Origin: Actinomycetes bacterium
GTDB taxonomy: Bacteria > Actinomycetota > Acidimicrobiia > Acidimicrobiales > Microtrichaceae
Assembly (NCBI GenBank): GCA_023450775.1
Contig: JAEXGP010000213.1
Coordinates: 1 to 7,655 of the forward strand
DNA: 7,655 nt
Reading direction: 5' to 3'
Shown here one piece after another: positions 1-6,283 of this stretch. A model generated the notes under the pieces. It was given only the letters and a program-made list of their open reading frames with translations, was not told the DNA's origin and ran no database searches. Numbering within the stretch: the first letter of the stretch is position 1; each line of letters starts with the position of its first letter. The translations under genes and the position numbers were made by a program.

Positions 1-2
1 GC

Positions 3-1946
3 TCAGGTGGGCGCGGCGGCGAGCAGCTGCGGGACCAGCCAGGCCGCGTGCTCGCGGAGCGCGTCGCCCGAGAGGTGCAGGCCGTCGGGCCGGTCGGTCT
101 TCTCGGTCCCGGGCCGGCTCGCCAACCACCCGGCCACGTCGATCACCCCGGCGCCGGTGGATGCTGCCACCTGCTGGATCTCGGCGTTCCACTCCTGCAC
201 CCACGCCGGGTCGCACTTCGAGTCCTCGGTCCGGTTGTCGCAGTAGTAGAGCCCGTTCGGCCGGACCGGCACGCCGGGCGTGATCAGCAGCACCCGGGCT
301 CCCTTGCTGCCCAGGATCTGGACCGCCTCGGTGAGCGCGTCGATGCGTTGCCGGCGCCCCTCGTCGGACAGGTACGGCGCGTCGTCGACCCCCTTCAGGT
401 CCTCCTGGAGGTTCGTGTACAGCAGCACCACGTCGGGTTCGACGCCGATGACGTCGACGGACCAGATCTCCCGCCAGTCGGGGCACTCCTCGGGCCCGAA
501 GGAGCAGCCGGTGACCGTGCGGTCCCAGAGCTCGATCCTGGGGTCGCCGAGCGCGACCAGGCCGTTGGAGACGCCGCGGCCCATGGAGTCGCCGACGACC
601 ATCACGCGCACCTGGTCGGCGCACGAGTGGGTCGGGTCCGCGACCGTGACCACCGTCCGGGGGTCGAACTCGATGGCACCGCCGAACTGCGGGGCGGGGA
701 TCGTCGACGGGATGCACGGCTCGGTGGTGGTCGTCGTGGGGTCGGGCACCTTCTCGAGCGTCTCGGCCACCTGGTCGACCGGGGTCGGACCCTCGGGCCT
801 CGCCACGAAGAGGGCGGCGGCCATGGCCAGCACGAGCACGGCACCCGCGATCGACAGGACGCGGGGACGCCAACGTCCCGCGATGGCGGGGAGCTCCAGG
901 CGACGGTGGAACAGCTCGGCGCCCAGGAGCGAGGCGGGGATCACGACGGCCGCCTTGAACGCCGTGCTGCGCTCCGGACCGAGCGCAACGATGAGCGGCC
1001 AGTGCAGCAGGTACACGGCGTAGGACCGCCGGCCGAGCCACACCAGCGGGCCGGCCCGCAACGCCCGCTGGACCGGGGCGTTCGTGAGCACCGAGGCGAC
1101 GAGACCTGCGCCCGCCACCGCGATCACGGCGAACCCGCCGCGGTGCAGCCACTCGGACGCCGGGGTGGCCGTGACGAGCACGAACCCGATCACCGCGCAC
1201 CCCAGCACGGCCCAGACGCCGATCGCCCGGCGGGCGCCGTCGTCCGCTGGCCCACGGAGGTGGTGCGCACGGAAGGCGTAGGCGAGCGCCGCGCCGGCGA
1301 GCAGCGCGACGGCGCGGGTGTCGGTGCCGAGGTAGGCCCGGTCGGGCGTCTCGATCCACGCCAGACCGATCGAGACGACCGACATGGCGAGGATCGCTCC
1401 CCACACGACACGCGGGCCCCGCCGGACCGCGACCGTCAGGAGGCCGGCCAGGATCAGCGGCCACGCCAGGTAGAACTGCTCCTCCACCGCGAGCGACCAG
1501 AAGTGCCGCAGCGGCGACGGCGCCACGAACTGCTCGACGTAGCCGCCGTGCGCGGCCTGCCACCAGTTGGCGACGTTGGCGAGCGCAGCCGCGGTCTCGG
1601 CCGGCAGCGCCCGCTGCTGGTCCGCGTTCCACACGCCGAACAGCCCGGCCGCGGCGACGAGCGCGAGCACCACCCAGGCGAGCGGCCACAGCCGTCGCAC
1701 GCGGCGGCGCCAGAACCCGCGCAGCGAGATGGCGCCCTCGGCGGCCCGTTCCCGCACCAGGAGCGCGGTGATCAGGTAGCCGGACAGGACGAAGAACAGG
1801 TCCACGCCCACGAAGCCGCCGGGGAGCAGCTGGTCGTCCAGGTGGTAGACGACGACGAACGCGACCGCGATCGCCCGCATGCCGTCGAGCGCCGGACGCC
1901 GGCGGATCACCGCGGCCGGGGGCGCCGCGGTCGTGACGTCACCCAT
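3..1946 (-). CDS. Acyltransferase-3 / SGNH fusion, OafA-like glycan O-acyltransferase
   Basis: A 647-residue membrane enzyme predicted to move an acyl group, probably acetyl, across the membrane onto an envelope glycan. The N-terminal acyltransferase-3 domain (about residues 15-385) shows RPALDGMRA (17-25), the key histidine H35 in VVVYHL, FFVLSGYLIT (51-60), the RRVRRLWP basic motif (81-88), SLAVEEQFYL (151-160) and LLHWP (313-317), with about ten hydrophobic helices. A Thr-rich linker (TTTTTEP, 404-410) joins it to an extracytoplasmic SGNH hydrolase-like domain with GDS (452-454) and a catalytic DGLH (D621, H624). Family knowledge: in such fusions the SGNH part passes the acyl group to the acceptor. 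I chose ATG 1946, not the upstream extension to 2192: the extra 82 residues are Arg/Trp/Ser-rich and lie wholly inside the neighbouring gene, and GGAG (1954-1957) sits 7 nt before this ATG. It overlaps the upstream GT-C gene by 8 bp (ATGGGTGA), so translation is probably coupled. The acceptor glycan is unknown. Confidence 0.93.
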   Translation of the reverse strand: MGDVTTAAPPAAVIRRRPALDGMRAIAVAFVVVYHLDDQLLPGGFVGVDLFFVLSGYLITALLVRERAAEGAISLRGFWRRRVRRLWPLAWVVLALVAAAGLFGVWNADQQRALPAETAAALANVANWWQAAHGGYVEQFVAPSPLRHFWSLAVEEQFYLAWPLILAGLLTVAVRRGPRVVWGAILAMSVVSIGLAWIETPDRAYLGTDTRAVALLAGAALAYAFRAHHLRGPADDGARRAIGVWAVLGCAVIGFVLVTATPASEWLHRGGFAVIAVAGAGLVASVLTNAPVQRALRAGPLVWLGRRSYAVYLLHWPLIVALGPERSTAFKAAVVIPASLLGAELFHRRLELPAIAGRWRPRVLSIAGAVLVLAMAAALFVARPEGPTPVDQVAETLEKVPDPTTTTTEPCIPSTIPAPQFGGAIEFDPRTVVTVADPTHSCADQVRVMVVGDSMGRGVSNGLVALGDPRIELWDRTVTGCSFGPEECPDWREIWSVDVIGVEPDVVLLYTNLQEDLKGVDDAPYLSDEGRRQRIDALTEAVQILGSKGARVLLITPGVPVRPNGLYYCDNRTEDSKCDPAWVQEWNAEIQQVAASTGAGVIDVAGWLASRPGTEKTDRPDGLHLSGDALREHAAWLVPQLLAAAPT

Positions 1947-3378
1947 CGGCGGGCTCCGCGGTGCCGACGCGCTCGGGCACCGACTCGTCGGTGCCGGGCC
2001 GGCGCTCCCTCCTGGCGACCAGCGCGTCCAGTCCGCACGCCGCCAGCAGCGCCAGGCACGGCACCATCGCGACCTTGAACCGGGGGTCGCCGAAGAACAT
2101 GACCGGGACCAGCAGGCCGGCGACGGTGAACGCCAGCAACAGGAGCGCGGCGGCGGCCCGTCGCCGGAGCGCTCCCACCAGCGCGACGGCACCGCCGACC
2201 GCGCCGGCCAGGATCACCAGGTAGGCCACCTGGAACGCCGTGCCGAGCCCGGAACGGGCCCAGTCGGCGAGGAACGGGTCGTCCTCGTAGGACTCGAGCG
2301 CGCGCAGGCTGTCCCGGTCGTTCGAGAACGTGTGCCAGATCTTGCTCACCGACAGCGCCGGGACGGCGAGCGGGTTGGCCACGATCCAGTCGACGGCCCG
2401 GTCGCGGTTCTCGGCCTCGCGCTCGACCTCCACGTCGGGACCGTCGACGTAGCTGCCCTCGGTCTCGCACTCGGGTCCGTAGTCGTAGCCGCCGGTCGCG
2501 TCGTCGTGGAACCCGATGCACAGGTTGTCGCCGCCGTTGGTCGAGATCGGCACCAGGTGGCCCATGACCACGACGTTGCGGACGGTCCAGGGCGCCACGC
2601 ACACCACCGCACCCAGCACGGCCACCCCCACGCCCGTCAGCACCCGGCGCCAGCCCGCGCGGGCCAGCCACCACGCCACGGCGACCAGGGGCAGGGCCAC
2701 GAGCACCTGCGGGCGGACCAGGATCGCCAGGCCGAAGCACCCCGCTCCGACGACCGCCGGCACCGGTCGCGGACGGCGGAGGTCGCCCAGCTCGAGCGTG
2801 CAGGCCACGACGACCGCGAACAGCGCCACGAACAGCGTCTCGGACAGGAGCACCGCGCTGTAGAGCACGAAGCCGGGCCACAGCGCGACGACCAGTCCCG
2901 CGGCGATGGCGATCCGCCGCGAGCGCGTGGGGTCGGCCGACAGCCGGCGGCCGGCGACCACGGTGGCACCTGCGGCGACCGCGCCCAGCAGGGACTGGAC
3001 GACCGCGGCGACCGCCGGCAGGTGGTCGCCCAGCCCGATCAGGTCCGCCGCCTTCTGCACCGCGCCGAGGAAGAGCGGGTAGCCGGGCGGGTAGTACGCG
3101 GTCGGTTCGCCGAGGAGGCCCAGGTAGCCGTCCCCGTCGGCGATGTGGCGGGCGAAGCCCTGGTACAGCAGCGGATCGTGCAGGCCCTGGGGGGAACGGG
3201 CCGCCACCAGCGCCACGACCAGGCGGACCCCGAGCGCCACGGCGGCGACCCAGGCGACCTCCCGCCACGGGAGCCGGGCCGCGGCGCCGTCCGGGGGGAT
3301 CGGGGCCGGGCCGGTCCCCTCTCGTCCCGGCACGTTCACAGGACCGTCGATCGTAGACGGAGCGCTCCTCGGCCCCAT
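1939..3378 (-). CDS. GT-C membrane glycosyltransferase, GT39/ArnT-like
   Basis: A polytopic membrane protein of 479 residues resembling the dolichyl-phosphate-mannose-protein mannosyltransferase/ArnT superfamily, which transfers a sugar from a polyprenyl phosphate to an acceptor outside the membrane. Visible hallmarks are an acidic residue in the first external loop (D68 in HDPLLYQGFA, a D-x3-Y arrangement), YYPPGYPLFLG (95-105), an acidic LSETLF (178-183), VRPQ (221-224), PWTVRN (263-268), STNGGDN (279-285) and FGDPRFK (429-435) near the last helices. Cysteines C287 and C304 bracket an external loop. The first 36 residues are Pro/Gly-rich and disordered. The start is uncertain: ATG 3378 has no clear ribosome site, and GTG codons at 3339 (466 residues) and 3333 lie just downstream of a TACGAT -10-like hexamer. 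It is first gene of a two-gene unit with the AT3-SGNH gene, so it may build the glycan that enzyme acylates. Donor and acceptor cannot be read from the sequence. Confidence 0.9.
   Translation of the reverse strand: MGPRSAPSTIDGPVNVPGREGTGPAPIPPDGAAARLPWREVAWVAAVALGVRLVVALVAARSPQGLHDPLLYQGFARHIADGDGYLGLLGEPTAYYPPGYPLFLGAVQKAADLIGLGDHLPAVAAVVQSLLGAVAAGATVVAGRRLSADPTRSRRIAIAAGLVVALWPGFVLYSAVLLSETLFVALFAVVVACTLELGDLRRPRPVPAVVGAGCFGLAILVRPQVLVALPLVAVAWWLARAGWRRVLTGVGVAVLGAVVCVAPWTVRNVVVMGHLVPISTNGGDNLCIGFHDDATGGYDYGPECETEGSYVDGPDVEVEREAENRDRAVDWIVANPLAVPALSVSKIWHTFSNDRDSLRALESYEDDPFLADWARSGLGTAFQVAYLVILAGAVGGAVALVGALRRRAAAALLLLAFTVAGLLVPVMFFGDPRFKVAMVPCLALLAACGLDALVARRERRPGTDESVPERVGTAEPADG
3350..3355 (-). 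promoter_or_regulatory. Possible -10 hexamer TACGAT for the left minus-strand operon
   Basis: Read on the minus strand this is TACGAT, matching TAnnnT. It lies 10 nt before GTG 3339, an in-frame start candidate of the GT-C gene, which would give a near-leaderless mRNA. A perfect 10-bp palindrome GGAGCGCTCC (3359-3368) lies immediately upstream, and CCGTC/GACGG arms (3344-3348, 3356-3360) flank the hexamer. No convincing -35 is visible. If this is the real promoter, ATG 3378 cannot be the start. The evidence is pattern only. Confidence 0.25.
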
Positions 3379-3446
3379 GGCACCGGGCCGATCGCCCCGG
3401 CCCCGGGAGTTGCCGGAGCGTCGCCGTGGTCCGGAGGCCGGCGTGC

Positions 3447-3452
3447 GAAGAT
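3447..3452 (+). promoter_or_regulatory. Weak -10-like hexamer GAAGAT, possible leaderless promoter
   Basis: GAAGAT is followed by a 7-nt spacer (GACCCGC) and an ATG at 3460. The spacer is almost the same as the CGCCCGC that separates TATGCT from the ATG at 6284. This spacing is what leaderless actinobacterial promoters show. The hexamer departs from TAnnnT at position 1, and no good -35 is seen, so the call rests mainly on the parallel with the 6271 site. Confidence 0.25.
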
Positions 3453-3459
3453 GACCCGC

Positions 3460-3534
3460 ATGTCCAGGATCACCCGCGGGGCCCGGCGCGCTCCGACGTG
3501 CGCGGCAGGAGGGCGGCCATCCGCGACCTGGTGA
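3460..3534 (+). CDS. Possible leaderless Arg-rich leader ORF before the GT2 gene (24 aa)
   Basis: ATG 3460 opens a 24-codon frame that begins MSRITRGARRAP and ends in TGA 3532-3534. That stop overlaps GTG 3531, an in-frame start candidate of the GT2 gene, as GTGA. The ATG follows a -10-like hexamer by 7 nt and has no Shine-Dalgarno site. Codon third positions are less GC-biased than in the neighbouring genes (4 of 24 end in A or T), so it could be mere 5' sequence. It may act as a translational-coupling leader rather than make a useful peptide. An in-frame ATG at 3451 would add three residues. Confidence 0.25.
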   Translation: MSRITRGARRAPTCAAGGRPSATW

Positions 3535-4283
3535 TCATCCCTGCCTTCAACGAGGCCGCCACGCTGCCCGCGGTGCTCGCCCGGCTCGCCGACGAGGTCC
3601 CCGACTGCGACGTCGTCGTGATCGACGACGGGTCGACCGACGGCACCTGGGCGGTGGCCCGGCGCGCCGGCGTGGCGGTGCTGCGCCTGCCGTTCAACCT
3701 GGGCATCGGGGGCGCGCTGCGCACCGGGTTCCGCTACGCGGTCGCCGAGGGCTACGACCGCGGCGTCCAGCTCGACGCCGACGGCCAGCACGACCCGGCG
3801 CTGATCCCCCGCCTGCTGGCCGCGCTCGACCACGCCGACTTCGTGGTCGGCAGCCGGTTCGGCGGCGAGGGCTCGTACGACGTGGGCACCACGCGGCGCA
3901 GCGCCATGCGGGTCCTCGAGGTCGCCATGCGGGTCCTGTCGGGCCGGACGTTCAGCGACACGAGCTCGGGCTTCCGCGCCTTCAACCGCCCGGTGCTCGA
4001 GTACTTCGCGCGCTCGTACCCGTCCGAGTACATGGAGTCCGTGGAGGTGCTGCTGGCCGCCACGTACGAGGGCTTCCGGATCGTCGAGGTGCCGGTCGAG
4101 ATGCACCAGCGCGCCGGCGGTCAGGCATCCACCCTGCGGCTGCGGCTCGTCTACCACTACGTCCGGGTGCTCGTGACGATGTTCGCCAGGGCCAGCAGGC
4201 GCCGCCCCACGCTCGATCCCGACGTGGACCCGCAGGTCGGGCCCGGCACCGCGGCCTCGCAGGGCGACGGGAGCGCCGCATGA
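3498..4283 (+). CDS. GT2 polyprenyl-phosphate sugar synthase-like glycosyltransferase
   Basis: A soluble-looking GT-A fold glycosyltransferase of the DPM1/DPG-synthase-like branch of GT2, which moves a sugar from a nucleotide sugar to polyprenyl phosphate at the cytoplasmic face. Numbering from GTG 3498 (261 residues), it has PAFNE (15-19), VIDDGSTDGT (41-50), the metal-binding DAD in LDADGQHDP (92-100), SDTSSGFRAF (153-162) and a family-typical MHQRAGGQAST (202-212). It has no C-terminal membrane helices; the last 30 residues are a disordered Pro/Asp/Gly tail. The start is unsettled. GTG 3426 has GGAG 7 nt upstream but adds unconserved sequence. GTG 3498 lacks a ribosome site. ATC 3519 has AGGAGGG in ideal position and would give MRDLVIIPAFNE, the usual family N-terminus. 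GTG 3531 overlaps the leader ORF stop. The gene shares an ATGA overlap with the DUF2304 gene, its probable partner. The sugar is not predictable. Confidence 0.9.
   Translation: MRGRRAAIRDLVIIPAFNEAATLPAVLARLADEVPDCDVVVIDDGSTDGTWAVARRAGVAVLRLPFNLGIGGALRTGFRYAVAEGYDRGVQLDADGQHDPALIPRLLAALDHADFVVGSRFGGEGSYDVGTTRRSAMRVLEVAMRVLSGRTFSDTSSGFRAFNRPVLEYFARSYPSEYMESVEVLLAATYEGFRIVEVPVEMHQRAGGQASTLRLRLVYHYVRVLVTMFARASRRRPTLDPDVDPQVGPGTAASQGDGSAA
3507..3513 (+). promoter_or_regulatory. Strong Shine-Dalgarno AGGAGGG pointing to a non-canonical ATC start
   Basis: AGGAGGG is the best ribosome-binding match in the window. With AGGAGG as the core, 6 nt separate it from ATC 3519, in the GT2 frame, while the next in-frame GTG (3531) is 18 nt away. 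If the gene began at GTG 3498 these bases would be tandem AGG AGG arginine codons, which are scarce in the other genes here. The site therefore bears directly on start choice. Confidence 0.45.
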
Positions 4284-4726
4284 CCACGACCGCCCACGTC
4301 TTCGTCATCGTCGTCACGCTCGGCACGGTCGGCTTCATCATCTGGCTCGTCCGCCAGCACCGCCTCAAGAGCAAGTTCTCGCTGCTGTGGCTGGCCATCG
4401 GCCTGGTGCTGCTCGTGCTGGCGGCGTTCCCCGACCTGCTCGACCGCGTGTCCCACGCGATCGGCATCGACTACCCGCCGGCCACGTTCCTGTTCGCCGC
4501 CGTGGCGTTCCTGTTCCTGGTGGCGGTCCACTACAGCTGGGAGCTGTCGCGCCTGGAGGAGCGGTCCCGCGTGCTGGCCGAGGAGGCCGCGCTCCTGCGC
4601 GAGTCCGTGCAGCGGCTCGAGGACCGGCTCACCGCAGCGGGGATCGGTGACGACGACCGTGCGGACGGACCGCCTCAGGCGCCCGACGGCACGGGGTCCG
4701 CGCCGTCCGACGACCCGCCGGCCTGA
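4280..4726 (+). CDS. DUF2304 small membrane protein, probable GT2 partner
   Basis: A 148-residue protein with three predicted membrane helices (about 6-25, 33-52 and 68-86). The basic connector RQHRLKSKFSLLWLAIG (25-41) and the ELSRLEERSRVLAEE segment (88-102) match what I know of DUF2304 proteins. Residues 89-119 form a likely cytoplasmic coiled coil, followed by a disordered Asp/Pro tail. DUF2304 genes commonly follow GT2 genes. Streptococcal GacJ, a small membrane protein of this type, binds and stimulates the GT2 enzyme GacI; the same anchoring or activating role is inferred here because the upstream GT2 enzyme lacks its own membrane helices. The ATG overlaps the GT2 stop as ATGA and has GGGAG (4269-4273) 6 nt upstream, so co-translation is likely. 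Its last 52 bp overlap the convergent GT-C gene. The function beyond partnership is unknown. Confidence 0.88.
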   Translation: MTTTAHVFVIVVTLGTVGFIIWLVRQHRLKSKFSLLWLAIGLVLLVLAAFPDLLDRVSHAIGIDYPPATFLFAAVAFLFLVAVHYSWELSRLEERSRVLAEEAALLRESVQRLEDRLTAAGIGDDDRADGPPQAPDGTGSAPSDDPPA

Positions 4727-6225
4727 TCCGCCGCGGCGGGCGCGTCCGAGCGCTCGCCGCGCCGGGCGTCGAACAGCCAGTGCCACCCCGCGACCAGCGC
4801 CACGGCCGCGAACAGCACGATCGACACCTCCGCGCCTGCCCGGTAGCGCGTGATGCCGAAGGTGATGGCGGCCGTGATCGTGGCCAGGACCGGCCCGACC
4901 AGCAGCGGCGAGATCGGCACCTTGCGCCGCACCAGCACCACCGCGCCCGGCACGGCCAGCACCAGGAGCACGAAGTAGGACCACAGCGCCTCGCGCACCA
5001 GGCCGAACCCGGTGCCGGGCTCGCCGCCGGCGCGGCCCTCGATGTAGCCGTCGTCCACGATCGATTCGTCGGGCCGGAACACGCCCCACATCCGTCCGAT
5101 CCGCGCCGCGACCACCTTGGGCAACTCGTCGACGTGGTCCTTCATGTAGTCGATCGCCTGGCGCTGGTAGATCTGGTCCCGCTTTGAGAGGTCCTGCTCG
5201 TCGATCTCGGGCGTGTGGGGCGGGAAGAGGCACTTGCGGTCCCAGTAGCCCAGGTTGCGGCCGCCATAGGTCAGATCGCAGTTGGCCACCACGAAGGTCT
5301 GGCCGGCGCCCGTGCTGATCAGCACGGGCTCGTCGAAGCGGGTCATGTTGTACGCGAGCCATGGACCGAACGCGGCGATCGGCACGAGCGCCGCCACCGC
5401 GAGCAGGCCGAACCGGCGGCCGAGCGGCTCGCTCCGGCGCGTCAGGACCAGCGGCAGCACGAAGAACGGGAAGATCAGGACCGCCTCGGGGCGCGTGAGC
5501 GCGGCCAGCGTCACGCCCGCCGACAGTCCTGCGACGTCGCCCCAGGTCGGCCGGTCCATGAACCGGTACGCGCACAGCAGCATGATCACGATGCCGAGCA
5601 CGAACGGCGTCTCGGCCATGAGCATGCCGTCGTTGATCCAGATGTTCGGGTACACCGCAGCGAGGGTGGCGGCGACGAGTCCGACGGCCGGCCCGGCGAG
5701 GCGGCGTCCGACGTAGGCGATCAGCACCACCGACACCATGCCCATGACCGACATCAGGATCCGCTGCGACTGGGCCGAGCCCATCCCCAGCTTGTCGGCC
5801 ACCGCGAGGATCACGGTCATGCCCGGCGGGTGGTCCGCACCGGGGACCGAGCGGCCCTCCTTGAAGTACTCGAACGGGTGCAGGAAGCCCTGGCCGTCGG
5901 CCACGAGCTTGGCCTGGAAGTGGTACCAGAACGCGTCGCCACCGGTCAGCGGCGCGTTCGACTGGCGGATCAGGATGAAGGCCAGCCGGATGGCGAAGCC
6001 GACCGCCACGATCGCGGCCAGCGCCGGGGCGAACCGACGTCGCGCCCAGCTCCCACCGTCTGCGTCGGGCGCCACCCGACCTGCCGACGCCGTGTCGACA
6101 CCGTCGTCGCGGGGGCTGTCGACATCGCCGTCGTCGCGGGGGCCGTCGTCGCCGTCTCCGTCGCCGTCGTGGGGGCGTCCTGTCCCGGGCGCGGCGTCAG
6201 CGATGCGGTTGGACTGCGTGGACAC
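4675..6225 (-). CDS. Second GT-C membrane glycosyltransferase, GT39/ArnT-like
   Basis: A 516-residue polytopic protein of the same superfamily as the 1939-3378 product but clearly diverged from it. It likely transfers a sugar from a polyprenyl phosphate outside the membrane. A disordered, Asp-rich cytoplasmic N-terminus (about 1-60) precedes the first helix (66-86). Hallmarks are D97 and Y101 in GGDAFWYHFQA, HPPGM (132-136), LMAETPF (202-208), LTRPEA (243-248), PWLAYN (288-293), ISTGAGQT (303-310) and an ITRYRAGAE segment (458-466). C316 and C332 lie in the external loop after ISTGAGQT, in the same place as the Cys pair of the first GT-C protein. The start is GTG 6225, with GGAGG 6 nt upstream on the minus strand. 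It is transcribed divergently from the right acyltransferase and converges on the DUF2304 gene. It could be the transferase that consumes the GT2 product; the substrate is unknown. Confidence 0.91.
   Translation of the reverse strand: MSTQSNRIADAAPGTGRPHDGDGDGDDGPRDDGDVDSPRDDGVDTASAGRVAPDADGGSWARRRFAPALAAIVAVGFAIRLAFILIRQSNAPLTGGDAFWYHFQAKLVADGQGFLHPFEYFKEGRSVPGADHPPGMTVILAVADKLGMGSAQSQRILMSVMGMVSVVLIAYVGRRLAGPAVGLVAATLAAVYPNIWINDGMLMAETPFVLGIVIMLLCAYRFMDRPTWGDVAGLSAGVTLAALTRPEAVLIFPFFVLPLVLTRRSEPLGRRFGLLAVAALVPIAAFGPWLAYNMTRFDEPVLISTGAGQTFVVANCDLTYGGRNLGYWDRKCLFPPHTPEIDEQDLSKRDQIYQRQAIDYMKDHVDELPKVVAARIGRMWGVFRPDESIVDDGYIEGRAGGEPGTGFGLVREALWSYFVLLVLAVPGAVVLVRRKVPISPLLVGPVLATITAAITFGITRYRAGAEVSIVLFAAVALVAGWHWLFDARRGERSDAPAAADQAGGSSDGADPVPSGA
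6101..6148 (-). repeat. 27-bp imperfect tandem repeat in the Asp-rich N-terminus
   Basis: CCGTCGTCGCGGGGG is present at 6101-6115 and again at 6128-6142, a period of 27 bp or nine codons. On the coding strand the two copies encode GPRDDGDVD (28-36) and SPRDDGVDT (37-45) of the second GT-C protein. More CCGTC/CGTCG units follow to about 6175. The period keeps frame, so copy-number changes would alter only the length of the disordered tail. Confidence 0.7.
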
Positions 6226-6255
6226 CCGGATCCTCCGCCGTGGTCGGACCCAGGG

Positions 6256-6261
6256 ACCCTA
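6256..6261 (-). promoter_or_regulatory. Possible -10 hexamer TAGGGT for the second GT-C gene
   Basis: Read on the minus strand this is TAGGGT, a common actinobacterial -10 form. It would start transcription near 6249, leaving a 5' leader of roughly 25 nt that contains the GGAGG ribosome site before GTG 6225. It lies only 9 bp from the plus-strand -10 candidate at 6271-6276, so the two promoters would face away from each other from nearly the same spot. Confidence 0.4.
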
Positions 6262-6270
6262 ACGCCCTCC

Positions 6271-6276
6271 TATGCT
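6271..6276 (+). promoter_or_regulatory. Probable -10 hexamer TATGCT, leaderless promoter
   Basis: TATGCT fits TAnnnT and is followed by a 7-nt spacer (CGCCCGC) and then ATG 6284. That spacing puts the transcription start on or next to the A of ATG. No Shine-Dalgarno site precedes this ATG. No good -35 is seen at normal spacing. It is the better of the two leaderless candidates in the window. Confidence 0.45.
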
Positions 6277-6283
6277 CGCCCGC

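Noticed and set aside
1947..2192. Upstream extension of the AT3-SGNH gene by 82 codons
   Set aside because: The extension lies wholly within the GT-C coding frame, is Arg/Trp/Ser-rich, and precedes the conserved start of the AT3 domain. ATG 1946 has a spaced GGAG.
3359..3368. GGAGCGCTCC palindrome as a regulator operator
   Set aside because: A perfect 10-bp GC palindrome is common by chance in DNA of this composition. It is mentioned only as context for the nearby -10 candidate.
48..3534. Very long plus-strand open frames (for example 48-2078 and 1879-3534) opposite the left operon
   Set aside because: Their translations are His/Arg/Asp/Gly-rich without domain pattern, as expected for antisense frames of GC-rich genes. 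The minus strand carries clear AT3, SGNH and GT-C motifs.
4157..5575. Minus-strand open frame overlapping the second GT-C gene in another frame
   Set aside because: Low-complexity Arg/Gly/Ala sequence and no membrane pattern, whereas the competing frame has hydrophobic helices and GT-C motifs.
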